A DNA stretch of 64,000 nt from an uncultured Ulvibacter sp. (GTDB taxonomy: Bacteria > Bacteroidota > Bacteroidia > Flavobacteriales > Flavobacteriaceae): assembly GCA_943789105.1 (NCBI GenBank), contig CALSSW010000005.1, positions 124,001 to 188,000 of the forward strand, in the 5' to 3' direction. The translations under genes were made by a program, and so were the position numbers. The notes beneath the pieces are model-generated. The model saw nothing but the letters and a program-made list of their open reading frames with translations. It was not told the origin of the DNA and searched no databases. Positions 53,533-62,516 of the stretch are shown here, piece by piece (within the stretch, counting starts at the first letter, position 1; each line of letters begins with the position of its first letter).

Positions 53533-54276
53533 TTAAAGCAGCTCAGGATTAATGTCCAAAATATGTTCTTGTACATACTTGGCAATAAAGCCGTCACTAA
53601 AGTGCTCGCTACCCATTATTTTTTCCTGCTGTAGGATGCTTTTAATATCAAGCTTTTTATAGGCTTCTAGCATTGGTTTTGATACAGGTTTGTAACTAAA
53701 GTGCCACGGCTCATGAGAAAACCCTTTTCTGTTTGCATCTTTTGTATACACCTCATAAAATCCAAAACTGTTTGCATTTTGGGTAAGCCAAACTTTCATA
53801 TCACAAAACGGGCCATTGCCATAAAAGTGTTTTTCTTGCAACACACTTGAGGGTCTTGCACCTGTATTTGCCTGTATAATATCAATATCTGTACCCCAGT
53901 GATGTCTTGATGTTCCTGGAATGGTAGAGTATTCTATGATTTTTGAAAGTGCCTGTTTTGGAGACAAGCCTTGCCCGGTGAAGTGTTTGTATTTGCCTTC
54001 AAATATTTCTTTTTGACGCTCAAAGCTTCTGTAGGCAGAGACAACTTCAATGCTTATGTTATCCTTTGCCGCTGCGGCTTTCATCTCTAATAATGCAGCT
54101 TTGGTTTGTTTGTGCATCTTTTGTCTGTAAGAATTTCCAGTAATCTCAGCATTTCCTTTCCCGATGAGCTGCGCTAGGGTGAACCTATCTTGCGCGGCGC
54201 CAAGGGCAAGGTGAGGTATCGTAAAAAGCCCTAGGCTGCAAATTCCTGTGAGATGTAAAAAGTCTTTCCGTTTCAT
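53533..54276 (-). CDS. M15-family D-alanyl-D-alanine carboxypeptidase (VanY type)
   Basis: Periplasmic zinc peptidase that trims peptidoglycan stem peptides. 247 residues with an N-terminal export signal (about 1-27), VSAYRSFERQKEIF, the zinc motif SRHHWGTDIDI (His, Asp) and HEPWHFSY (Glu, His) that complete the M15 site. Substrate bond (D,D or L,D) cannot be told from the sequence. It is 60 bases from pepE on the same strand. Confidence 0.92.
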   Translation of the reverse strand: MKRKDFLHLTGICSLGLFTIPHLALGAAQDRFTLAQLIGKGNAEITGNSYRQKMHKQTKAALLEMKAAAAKDNISIEVVSAYRSFERQKEIFEGKYKHFTGQGLSPKQALSKIIEYSTIPGTSRHHWGTDIDIIQANTGARPSSVLQEKHFYGNGPFCDMKVWLTQNANSFGFYEVYTKDANRKGFSHEPWHFSYKPVSKPMLEAYKKLDIKSILQQEKIMGSEHFSDGFIAKYVQEHILDINPELL

Positions 54277-54336
54277 GTATCTGCTGTCTTTAACTCGCGT
54301 TTGTTTAAATATACTATTTCTTGTTACAATACTATA

Positions 54337-55040
54337 CTAGAGGCTCAAAATAGCTCCTGTTTCAAGCAAGTAAGGCTCTTTTCCTTTCTCAAAAATGCGC
54401 GCACTATGGTTTCCTTTTAAAGTTATGCGATCTCCAATGACCTGAAGCCAACTACCCTCTGGTAATCCCACTACAGGGGTGTTGTTTTGGGTGTGGTACT
54501 CTTTAATTCTGGTTGCTCTAGACTCTCCCATATGCGTAGTTTTTGGGTCTGGGTCTATGTAATGGGCATTGATATTAAAGGCAATGACGCCCAGTGTGTC
54601 AAAAGAGGAGGGATACACAATAGGCATGTCATTGGTGTTTTGCATAGTGATACCACAAATATTACTACCGGCACTTGTACCAAGATATGGGGTGGCTTTA
54701 TTAATAGCTTTTCTGATGGGATCAACAAGCTTATTGTCATGTAACTGCTTTACTAATAAAAAGGTGTTTCCACCGCCAGTGAAGATTCCTTGTGTTTGTT
54801 CTACAGCTTGAATAGGATTTTTAAAGGTGTGTATCCCGCGTAAATTTTTACCAAATGTTTTGAAAACTTTTGCTGCCATTTTGGTGTAATTTTCATGGCT
54901 AATGCCTCCAGGTCTTGCATAGGGTATAAATAAAACCTCTTGTGGCATCTCTAAAGAGTATTTCAAGCTCCTGCTGCAAATACCCTAGATAGCTGCCCTT
55001 TATATACGGTTGAGGTGCTGGCAATAATTAGTTTTTTCAT
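54337..55040 (-). pseudogene. pepE: Dipeptidase PepE, two apparent frameshifts
   Basis: Alpha-aspartyl dipeptidase of the S51 family. The long part (from ATG 54966, 209 residues) contains EVLFIPYARPGGISH, GGGNTFLLVKQL, nucleophile motif GTSAGSN and GLPEGSWLQV. The real N-terminus is upstream in other frames: ATG 55040 reads MKKLIIASTSTVYKG, then one frame over SYLGYLQQELEILFRDAT, then EVLFIPYARPGG. Removing one base in the GGG run (54996-54998 on the plus strand) and one A near 54940-54941 gives an intact 233-residue PepE of normal length. Either decayed or affected by sequencing insertions. Confidence 0.85.
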
Positions 55041-55123
55041 TCTATAGGGGGTAAAACCATAAAGGTACACAATGTGTTGTTATATTTTACTAGCTCTTGT
55101 CTAACTCTACTATTAATAAATTA

Positions 55124-55131
55124 TATATTTG
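55124..55131 (+). promoter_or_regulatory. -7 box before the 55160-55939 gene
   Basis: TATATTTG (TAnnTTTG), 28 bases before the ATG at 55160. A TTG at 55097-55099 is 24 bases upstream. Confidence 0.45.
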
Positions 55132-55159
55132 AATTCTGAAAAACTCTACAAAAATAAAA

Positions 55160-55939
55160 ATGATTCGTAAAGCAAGCTTTTGTAGCCTACTTTTTTTGTG
55201 TTTTTTCACTTCTGCTACAGCACAAATTATTTTGTTGGAGGGAAGAGTTACCAACCCAGATGAGGTGGAGAATATTCATGTACTTAATACAACATCAAGA
55301 TTTAACGCCATAACAGATCAAGAAGGGAAGTTTGTCATAGAAGCAAAGCGTTATGACACTTTGGTTTTTTCTGGAATTAAGTACTTTTCAAAAAAGGTAG
55401 TGGTTACAGATAAAATGTACGCTCAAAAATACCTTACCGTTTCTCTAATCGTGTTATTAAATGAGCTAGATGAGGTCTTTATAGGAAATACGCTTTCTGG
55501 AGATTTATTAAAAGATGTTGGGGCCATAAAAACCAATAAAGACTTTAATTTTGATGATGTAGGGATACCTGGTTTTAAAGGAAAACCTCAGGAAAAAATT
55601 CCTAAATTGGTGGGGCAAGTTATAACCCCATTATATGTAGATGTGGAAGCTTTGTATAAGCACATCGCAGGGTATTATAAAACACTAAAAAAGATGCGCA
55701 AATGGAGATCTGAGGATTACATAGCTACAGAAATATTAACCTATTACACGGCCTCTTTTTTTCTTGATGCCTATGGGATTCCAGAAAACAGAACCTATCA
55801 TTTTATAATGCTTTGCCTAGAAACCTCAGATATAGAGAAAGATTTTAAAATTAAAAATTACAACGGTGTGCTTACCACATTTAAGGAGAAATTTCCAGAC
55901 TATGTGTACCAATTAAGCCTTATGAAAAAAGAAAACTAA
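55160..55939 (+). CDS. Carboxypeptidase-regulatory-like domain protein
   Basis: A 259-residue exported protein with signal peptide (1-21, ending ATA). Residues about 26-105 form a CarboxypepD_reg-like beta sandwich (LEGRVTNPDEVENIHVLNTT ... AITDQEGKFVIEAKRYDTL ... VVVTDKMY), as found at the start of TonB-dependent receptors, but no receptor follows. The C-terminal half is alpha-rich and unassigned. Likely periplasmic or outer-membrane-associated. Confidence 0.82.
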   Translation: MIRKASFCSLLFLCFFTSATAQIILLEGRVTNPDEVENIHVLNTTSRFNAITDQEGKFVIEAKRYDTLVFSGIKYFSKKVVVTDKMYAQKYLTVSLIVLLNELDEVFIGNTLSGDLLKDVGAIKTNKDFNFDDVGIPGFKGKPQEKIPKLVGQVITPLYVDVEALYKHIAGYYKTLKKMRKWRSEDYIATEILTYYTASFFLDAYGIPENRTYHFIMLCLETSDIEKDFKIKNYNGVLTTFKEKFPDYVYQLSLMKKEN

Positions 55940-56029
55940 CATTTTTCTCAAGTTTTATTAATCATAAAACAAAAAAGAATACTATTGCTTTAGATACATC
56001 ACTTTGCAATTTATACAATTATAGCATTT

Positions 56030-56533
56030 ATGAGATTTTTTAAGATTTTTATTTTAGCGATTATTTTCCCAGTACTCATGGGAGCTACAGTTCATAAATT
56101 TTATGCAAGCACCACCAGAGTTGAGTATGTGCCCCAGGAGCAGTCTCTTCAAATTATAACAGAAATTTTCACCGACGATATTCAGCAAGCATTAACAGAG
56201 CGAAACCTAAAGCAGGTACACCTAGATTCCAAAAAGCAGACCCCTGCAGATGTTTTATTACTGCAAGATTATGTTTTTAAAAAACTGGTGGTTTTTGTAA
56301 ACGGCACAAAGCGAGAGTACAACTATATTGGACTGCAATATGATGTAGACAGAGTAAAATTGTACCTAGAAATAACAAATGTATCGGCTCTGGAGCAGAT
56401 AGAAATTGAAAATAAAATATTGTTTGACACCTTCGAGGATCAGCAAAACATTATACATGTTAAAACCCCTAAAACAAGACGCAGTCTTGTTTTGGACAAA
56501 GAAAATCCTAAAGGATTGTTAAATTTTAAATAA
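56030..56533 (+). CDS. DUF6702-like exported protein
   Basis: 167 residues with a signal peptide (1-18). KFYASTTRVEYVPQEQSLQII and TEIFTDDIQQAL near the start fit the DUF6702 family, which has no known function and often sits next to M1 peptidase genes in this family; the M1 gene follows after 60 bases here. No membrane anchor after the signal. Confidence 0.78.
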   Translation: MRFFKIFILAIIFPVLMGATVHKFYASTTRVEYVPQEQSLQIITEIFTDDIQQALTERNLKQVHLDSKKQTPADVLLLQDYVFKKLVVFVNGTKREYNYIGLQYDVDRVKLYLEITNVSALEQIEIENKILFDTFEDQQNIIHVKTPKTRRSLVLDKENPKGLLNFK

Positions 56534-56559
56534 CACGCAGTATACGTCTTAGATTAGGC

Positions 56560-56567
56560 TATTTTTG
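56560..56567 (+). promoter_or_regulatory. -7 box of the M1 peptidase gene
   Basis: TATTTTTG (TAnnTTTG), 26 bases before the ATG at 56594. Confidence 0.4.
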
Positions 56568-56593
56568 AACAACATATTTAACCAAAAAACACC

Positions 56594-58900
56594 ATGAAAT
56601 TACTTAAATTTTTATCATTTATTTTAATAATGTCTTCAGCTGGTTTTGCAACCGCCCAAGATACAGAGTCAACCCAGCAGGAGCGCAAAGCTGGACACCT
56701 CAATAACAACCGTTTCAAGCAGTTGTATCAAGAGTTCTCTTCGCCAAACCAGTACAGATCTGCCTCTGGAGCCCCAGGGCCAGCCTATTATCAGCAACAA
56801 GCAGATTATAAAATGGATATTGTGTTGGATGATGACAATGCAGTTCTTTACGGTACAGAAACCATTACATATACAAATAACTCTCCAGATGTTTTAGAGT
56901 ACTTGTGGGTACAGCTAGACCAAAATGTTCGCGCTTCAGATTCAAAAACTTCCTTAATTGAGGCAAATGGAGCTGCTCCTGCACAGCAGGCAAGTTCTTT
57001 TGTGAACAGTTATATGGGAGAAGCCTTTGATGGAGGTTTTAAAATAGACTATGTAAAAGACCGCAAAGGAAACAACCTATCATACACTATTAACCGAACC
57101 ATGATGCGTATCGATATGCCAAAGGCGATGTCTCCAGGAGATACCTATTCTTTTGATATAAAGTGGTGGTATAATATTGTAAACCATACCATAGATAGAG
57201 CCCGTAGTGGGTATGAGGTATTTGATGATGGCAATAAAGGATATGTTATAGCCCAGTTTTTTCCTCGCATGGCAGTATATAGCGATGTAGAAGGATGGCA
57301 AAATAGCCAGTTTTGGGGTCGTGATGAGTTTGCATTACCTTTTGGAGATTATGATGTAAGTATTACCGTTCCTGCAGATCACACCATGGATGCCACGGGT
57401 GTTCTTACTAACAGAAAAGATGTGTTTTCTAAAACAATGATGAATCGTTACAACAAGGCAAAACAATCCTACGACACTCCTGTTATAATTGTAACACAAG
57501 AAGAGGCAGAGGCTGCTTCAAAAACAAATGTAAAAGCAACCAAAACTTGGAAGTACAAGGCAGAGAATGTTCGTGATTATGGTTTTGCAACCTCTAGACG
57601 TTACATCTGGGATATGATGGCTGTTAAAATTGGAGAAAAAGATGTAATGGCTGTGTCTTTATATCCACCAGAAGGAAATCCATTATGGGAAGATTTTTCA
57701 ACCATAGTTGTGGCTAGTACGTTAAAGTCTTACTCAAGAATGAGTTTTGACTATCCGTACCACAAGGCAATTTCAGTACACGCAAAAGGACAAGGGATGG
57801 AATACCCAATGATTTGCTGGAACTACGGTCGTCCTGACTCTGAGGGTAACTACAGTGAACGCGTTAAGTATGGTATGATGAGTGTTATTATTCATGAAGT
57901 TGGTCATAACTATTTCCCGATGATTGTGAATAGTGATGAGCGCCAATGGACTTGGATGGATGAAGGTCTAAATACCTTTGTACAATATGTTGCCGAACAA
58001 GATTTTGGAGAATGGTATCCAGATGCCATAGCTCCTAACAAAGCATATCCATCACGTCGTGGACCTGCCAAAAAAATAGTAAACTACATGGGAGGCGATC
58101 AAGATTTTATTGCACCCATTATGACAAAAGGTTTAAACACCTATAACTTTGGAGCTAATGCATATTCTAAGCCTGCAACTGGGCTTAATATACTTCGAGA
58201 GACCATTATGGGTCGTGATTTGTTTGATCATGCATTTAGAACCTATTCTCAACGTTGGATGTTTAAACACCCAACCCCAGAAGACTTCTTTCGTACCATG
58301 GAAGATGCCTCTGCCGTAGATTTGGATTGGTTTTGGAGAGCGTGGTTTTACAGCACAGACTACACAGATATTGGTGTAAAAGACGTAAAGAAATACTACG
58401 TAAGCTCAAAAATGAACAAGCAAGTACGAGAAATGATTGAAGCTCGTGGTATGAAAGAAAGTGATCTTCCACCACTGGTATATCTTGTAGAAGAGGACTC
58501 AGAAGACTTTGAAGAATCTATGAAAACCCAAACCCTTAGCGATGTTACAACTTTGCAAAGCTATATCATGGATAACGTTTCTCCAGAAGATAGAGCAAAA
58601 TTAAAGAGTCCTAGCTTTTTCTATGATGTAACCTTTGAGAAGCCAGGAGGAATACCAATGCCAATAATTGTTGAGTACACTTACAGTGATGGTAGTACAA
58701 AACGTGAAACTTTTCCAGCTCAAATCTGGAGAAAAAACGATAAAGAAGTTCGTAAGGTAGTTGCTTCTCAGATGGAGATTGTCAAGATAATGGTAGATCC
58801 AGATGAAGAGACTGCAGATATAGACACCACAAACAACGCTTGGCCTAAGCGTAAAAAATTAGGAGAATTTAAAAGCTTTAAAGATAAAGTTAAAAATTAG
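56594..58900 (+). CDS. M1-family metallopeptidase
   Basis: Exported zinc aminopeptidase of 768 residues. Signal peptide (1-21, ending ATA), an N-terminal beta domain (about 65-330), then the gluzincin active site HEVGHN (H434, E435, H438) and E457 in WMDEGLNTF. No GAMEN in the canonical form (GMEYPMICW takes its place), as in other Bacteroidota M1 enzymes. The C-terminal part (about 600-768) is an added domain. No type IX sorting domain, so likely periplasmic. Confidence 0.93.
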   Translation: MKLLKFLSFILIMSSAGFATAQDTESTQQERKAGHLNNNRFKQLYQEFSSPNQYRSASGAPGPAYYQQQADYKMDIVLDDDNAVLYGTETITYTNNSPDVLEYLWVQLDQNVRASDSKTSLIEANGAAPAQQASSFVNSYMGEAFDGGFKIDYVKDRKGNNLSYTINRTMMRIDMPKAMSPGDTYSFDIKWWYNIVNHTIDRARSGYEVFDDGNKGYVIAQFFPRMAVYSDVEGWQNSQFWGRDEFALPFGDYDVSITVPADHTMDATGVLTNRKDVFSKTMMNRYNKAKQSYDTPVIIVTQEEAEAASKTNVKATKTWKYKAENVRDYGFATSRRYIWDMMAVKIGEKDVMAVSLYPPEGNPLWEDFSTIVVASTLKSYSRMSFDYPYHKAISVHAKGQGMEYPMICWNYGRPDSEGNYSERVKYGMMSVIIHEVGHNYFPMIVNSDERQWTWMDEGLNTFVQYVAEQDFGEWYPDAIAPNKAYPSRRGPAKKIVNYMGGDQDFIAPIMTKGLNTYNFGANAYSKPATGLNILRETIMGRDLFDHAFRTYSQRWMFKHPTPEDFFRTMEDASAVDLDWFWRAWFYSTDYTDIGVKDVKKYYVSSKMNKQVREMIEARGMKESDLPPLVYLVEEDSEDFEESMKTQTLSDVTTLQSYIMDNVSPEDRAKLKSPSFFYDVTFEKPGGIPMPIIVEYTYSDGSTKRETFPAQIWRKNDKEVRKVVASQMEIVKIMVDPDEETADIDTTNNAWPKRKKLGEFKSFKDKVKN

Positions 58901-58929
58901 GCCATTCTAAATTTTTAAAATGCCAATAT

Positions 58930-58960
58930 AAACCCGCTATAAATTATGTAGCGGGTTTTG
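58930..58960 (+). terminator. Intrinsic terminator after the M1 peptidase
   Basis: AAACCCGCTA pairs perfectly with TAGCGGGTTT around a 9-base loop, then T-rich sequence; 30 bases after the stop. Confidence 0.85.
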
Positions 58961-59019
58961 TATTTTAGTAGTCTTTTGATTTAATTTGAAATTCTCAATT
59001 TAAAATTCTCAAATCTCCC

Positions 59020-59027
59020 TATCTTTG
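59020..59027 (+). promoter_or_regulatory. -7 box of tatA
   Basis: TATCTTTG (TAnnTTTG) lies only four bases before the tatA ATG at 59032, so the transcript would be leaderless or nearly so. Confidence 0.45.
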
Positions 59028-59031
59028 TGGT

Positions 59032-59328
59032 ATGATACAGCTTCATTTATTATTCATTAGCGGTGTAGAAATAGGATTTATTCTGGTTGTTATTCTCCTT
59101 GTTTTTGGAGCAGATAAAATTCCTGAAATTGCTCGCGGCCTAGGTAAAGGGCTTCGCCAAGTAAAAGATGCTACCAATGATATTAAATCTGAAATTAGCA
59201 AGAGTGCAAATAAACAAGCAGTAAATCTAGATGTTACCAAGGATATCAGTAAAAATGTATCCAAAAATTTAAAGCAAATAAAAGATGATGTTGAAGACTT
59301 TGGGGGTTCCATCAAACGAAACCTTTAA
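59032..59328 (+). CDS. tatA: Twin-arginine translocase subunit TatA
   Basis: Pore-forming subunit of the Tat export system. 98 residues: one membrane helix (about 10-25, GVEIGFILVVILLVFGADKIPE) with the FGADKIPEIARGLG amphipathic hinge diagnostic of TatA/TatE, then a charged cytoplasmic tail. It overlaps the next gene by one base (TAATG). tatC is not in the window. Confidence 0.93.
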   Translation: MIQLHLLFISGVEIGFILVVILLVFGADKIPEIARGLGKGLRQVKDATNDIKSEISKSANKQAVNLDVTKDISKNVSKNLKQIKDDVEDFGGSIKRNL

Positions 59329-59882
59329 TGTTTTGCTCCCTAAGATATTGGGATCAAGATCTTCTTGTTTGGCTCAATAATCTTGGCAGTGAGCCCTATG
59401 ATGCTTTTTGGATATTTGTCACTCATATAGAAAGCTGGACACCACTATTTCTCTATTTTATTGGTATAGTGTTTTATTACCATAAAGGTAAAAAGGGAGC
59501 TGTTTTGCTGCTGGGTGGTATTGTCACTTTTATAGTTACACTTGCCATCACAGATTTTACAAAAACCCATGTAGGGCGTATAAGACCAAATAATCTAGCC
59601 ACGCTCTCTGATTTGCTTCGTGTGTTAAAAACCCCAACAAGCTATAGTTTCTTTTCAGGGCATGCCTCCTCGAGTTTTTGTATCGTTATTTTTCTTGTGC
59701 TTTGCCTCAGAAAGTTTAATCTGTGGGTGTATTTAGCCTTTATATGGCCAATACTCTTTGCAGGTAGCAGAATCTATGTTGGAGTTCACTATCCAAGCGA
59801 CATATTAATAGGGGCGTTCGTTGGAAGTCTTTTGGCTGTTTTAGGCTATAGGTGTTCAGCATATCTTGCCAAAAAAGTATAG
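59328..59882 (+). CDS. PAP2-family membrane phosphatase
   Basis: 184 residues, about five membrane helices, with the three PAP2 motifs: KTHVGRIRP, FSGHASSS and SRIYVGVHYPSD. Enzymes of this class dephosphorylate undecaprenyl pyrophosphate or phosphatidic acid in the periplasmic face of the membrane; the substrate here is open. Translationally coupled to tatA. Confidence 0.92.
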   Translation: MFCSLRYWDQDLLVWLNNLGSEPYDAFWIFVTHIESWTPLFLYFIGIVFYYHKGKKGAVLLLGGIVTFIVTLAITDFTKTHVGRIRPNNLATLSDLLRVLKTPTSYSFFSGHASSSFCIVIFLVLCLRKFNLWVYLAFIWPILFAGSRIYVGVHYPSDILIGAFVGSLLAVLGYRCSAYLAKKV

Positions 59883-59912
59883 CACGCAACAATTCTTGTA
59901 TTTTAAATAGGG

Positions 59913-60554
59913 TTATTTTACTCTAGAGATGGTAAGGCCGTCTCTAACGGGTAGTAGCACTGTTTCTAGTTTTGGGTGCTCTTTTAGTATTTTATTATAC
60001 TGCAGCAGCGCTTTTGTATCAATATCTTTAGGGTTTACTTTTTCTACAACTTTACCACTCCAAAGTACATTATCACTTAAAATAACCGCCCCAGATGTAA
60101 GCTTTGGCAGTAAAAGTTTTAGGTAGTTTGCATAATTACTCTTGTCTGCATCAATAAATACCAAATCAAAAGATATTGCAAGTTCTGGTATAATATCCAA
60201 GGCATTTCCAGTGTATTGCTTGATTTGTTTACCATAGCCTGATGCATCAAAATAGTTGCGTTGTATGTCACACAACTCTTCATTAATATCTATGGTATGC
60301 AGTGAGCCATTTGCTTGCATACCTTCTGCAAGACACAGCGCAGCGTAACCTGTAAAAGTGCCAATTTCTAGAATATTTTTTGGTTGTATTAACTTAGAAA
60401 TCATACTTAATATGCGTCCCTGGTAATGGCCGCTACTCATACGCGGGGCTAATACTTTTTGCCAAGTCTCTCGGGTGAGTTGTTGCAGTAATTCTGGCTC
60501 ATTTTCAGAATGGTCTACAGCGTACTGATCTATGTGTTGTGGTAGGAAATGCAC
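59913..60554 (-). CDS. SAM-dependent O-methyltransferase
   Basis: Class I methyltransferase of 213 residues, of the caffeoyl-CoA/catechol O-methyltransferase type: EIGTFTGYAALCLAEGM (motif I), HTIDINEELC, FIDADKSNYANY and VLSDNVLWSGKV with the metal ligands (D, D, N). Substrate unknown, probably a catechol-type compound. It is 13 bases downstream of the ACMSD gene on the same strand, so it may belong to that operon. Confidence 0.9.
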   Translation of the reverse strand: MHFLPQHIDQYAVDHSENEPELLQQLTRETWQKVLAPRMSSGHYQGRILSMISKLIQPKNILEIGTFTGYAALCLAEGMQANGSLHTIDINEELCDIQRNYFDASGYGKQIKQYTGNALDIIPELAISFDLVFIDADKSNYANYLKLLLPKLTSGAVILSDNVLWSGKVVEKVNPKDIDTKALLQYNKILKEHPKLETVLLPVRDGLTISRVK

Positions 60555-60567
60555 TTAATGTTTTTTG

Positions 60568-61659
60568 TTAGGAGTTGTCCAATATTCTATTCACTAATTT
60601 TTGTTTCACCTCAGGGTTGTCTCCACATAACCATTGTATTACATTGTCTTCCCAGATGGCATCACACTGTGTAGGAGAAAGAATCTTTCTTTCCATAGCT
60701 AGGTCTAAAATCTTTCCAGGGTATGAGGATTGTTGCTCACTCTCCATCTCACCCAAAGGGTAGGGGTCATCAAGGCCCATGACTACTTGGTTTGCTCCTT
60801 GATTTCTAACTAGTAACTCAAGACCACCTGTGTCATGTACCAAGGTGTCAAAGAAAATATTTTTATGTCCTACAGATTTTCTTGGGTGTTCTTTCCCTTC
60901 AAATAAGTCTGGTCTTCCATCAAAGCCTTGTATGCGTCTTCCTAAATTCATTTGTGCTAATTGCCCACCATGAGCAAAGCAGGTACGCATGTTTGGAAAT
61001 TTATCTGCATATCCATTGAGTGTTAAAAAGTGATAGGCATCTGCACATTGTGCAAGCATCCATATTAAATGAAAACGCCAAGAGGTATTCTCAAGTTTAA
61101 TGAACTTTTCTCCATCGTAAGGGTGTATTTCAATAGCTAGGTTGTATTTATTGGCCAGCTCAAATATGGGCTCGTTCTCTTCATCAAAAATACATCGCCA
61201 AGTACCAATGGTGTCCATATAATGGGTGGGCAGGCATAATAGTTGCATCCCTAGTTCTTCTACACAGCGTTCAATCTCCCAACAAGCACCTCTGACAAAA
61301 CCTGGATGTACCACAAATCCAGTGGTAAATTTTGATGGATGGTCTTTTTGTACCTTGGCATTAAAATCATTCTGAAAACGCAATGCTTGTTTCATTTCCT
61401 CTACACGTAGGCCATTTCCGTATAGCTGAGAAAGATTAAGCACCACTGCGTGGTCAATCTTATTGTGCTCCATCCACGCTAATTTTTCGTCTAAGAAAAA
61501 ACTAGAATCTGTCACTGGGCGGCTCCAGTCTTTCTGCAACATAAATTTTCGGTCTTTATCTACCCAAAATATACCTTTGTCTTTCATAAACTGAGGAATG
61601 TCCTCTGGATAGGGAAGTAGGTGAGAATGACCGTTAATGCGTAGTTTTCTTTTGCTCAT
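60568..61659 (-). CDS. 2-amino-3-carboxymuconate-6-semialdehyde decarboxylase-like amidohydrolase
   Basis: Amidohydrolase-fold decarboxylase of the kynurenine pathway (ACMSD, EC 4.1.1.45). 363 residues with the metal ligands HxH (H11, H13 in NGHSHLLP), H179 (IEIHPYDG), H230 (CFAHGGQL) and D297 or D298 (MGLDDPYP). The assignment is supported by the aldehyde dehydrogenase in the same run of genes. Its product, aminomuconate semialdehyde, would be oxidised by that dehydrogenase. Confidence 0.85.
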   Translation of the reverse strand: MSKRKLRINGHSHLLPYPEDIPQFMKDKGIFWVDKDRKFMLQKDWSRPVTDSSFFLDEKLAWMEHNKIDHAVVLNLSQLYGNGLRVEEMKQALRFQNDFNAKVQKDHPSKFTTGFVVHPGFVRGACWEIERCVEELGMQLLCLPTHYMDTIGTWRCIFDEENEPIFELANKYNLAIEIHPYDGEKFIKLENTSWRFHLIWMLAQCADAYHFLTLNGYADKFPNMRTCFAHGGQLAQMNLGRRIQGFDGRPDLFEGKEHPRKSVGHKNIFFDTLVHDTGGLELLVRNQGANQVVMGLDDPYPLGEMESEQQSSYPGKILDLAMERKILSPTQCDAIWEDNVIQWLCGDNPEVKQKLVNRILDNS

Positions 61660-61696
61660 GATCGCGTGTGTGAGAAATTATTTTGATAGGTTCAAG

Positions 61697-62482
61697 TTAC
61701 AAACTTTTTGTTCTCCCACCATCAACAGGTAAATTAATACCATTAATATAACCAGCAGCAGGGCTTGCTAAAAATGCAATTGCATCTGCAACTTCTTCTG
61801 GTTCTGCAAAACGCTTGGCAGGAACAATACTTTTCATAAAAGCAGTAGCTTTCTCCTGTGAGCCGTCAAAACGTTTGGCGGCATTATTAATAATACTAGC
61901 CAATCTATCTGTGGCAGTAAAACCTGGCAACACATTGTTAACTGTAATACCGTATTGCCCAAGTTCATTAGCCATTGTTTTACTCCAACTAGCTACAGCT
62001 CCTCGAACCGTGTTACTAACTCCCAAACCATCAATAGGTTGTTTGACAGAGGTAGAGATTACATTTATAATACGTCCATACCCGTCTTGCTTCATTGCTG
62101 GAACCACGCCTTGCACTAGGATTTGATTGCATTCTAGGTGCATAGAAAAAGCGTTTATAAACTCTGAGGTATCTGCACTAAAAATAGGTCCGCCTTTTGG
62201 GCCTCCCGTATTGTTTAATAAAATATGATAGTTTGTTTTTAAGGCAGACGCAGTTACCTGCTCTTTCAATTGAGTGGGATTTGTAAAATCTGCCACCAAG
62301 TAACTATGTGTTTGATTGTTCTGTGATGGTAATTGCGCTAGTGTTGCTTTAAGCTTCTGCTTATTTCTAGCTACTAGCGTAATGCTTGCTCCCATAGCGG
62401 CCAATTGCATGGCTGTGGCTTTTCCTATACCCGCTGTGGCTCCACAGATCATGGCATTTTTATTTTTTAAATCTAAATTCAT
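61697..62482 (-). CDS. SDR-family protein lacking the catalytic Tyr and Lys
   Basis: Short-chain dehydrogenase fold, 261 residues. The NAD(P)-binding loop GATAGIGKAT (14-23), NNTGGPKGG (90-98) and the catalytic Ser region NVISTSV are kept. The classical YxxxK motif is replaced by SNTVR: S156 where Tyr and R160 where Lys should be (LGVSNTVRGAVASW). Related proteins with SNxxR are known in other bacteria; function unclear. It sits between ACMSD and the aldehyde dehydrogenase. Confidence 0.88.
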   Translation of the reverse strand: MNLDLKNKNAMICGATAGIGKATAMQLAAMGASITLVARNKQKLKATLAQLPSQNNQTHSYLVADFTNPTQLKEQVTASALKTNYHILLNNTGGPKGGPIFSADTSEFINAFSMHLECNQILVQGVVPAMKQDGYGRIINVISTSVKQPIDGLGVSNTVRGAVASWSKTMANELGQYGITVNNVLPGFTATDRLASIINNAAKRFDGSQEKATAFMKSIVPAKRFAEPEEVADAIAFLASPAAGYINGINLPVDGGRTKSL

Positions 62483-62516
62483 AGTCTTTATGATATCTCT
62501 GGTGTTATGTGTTCAA

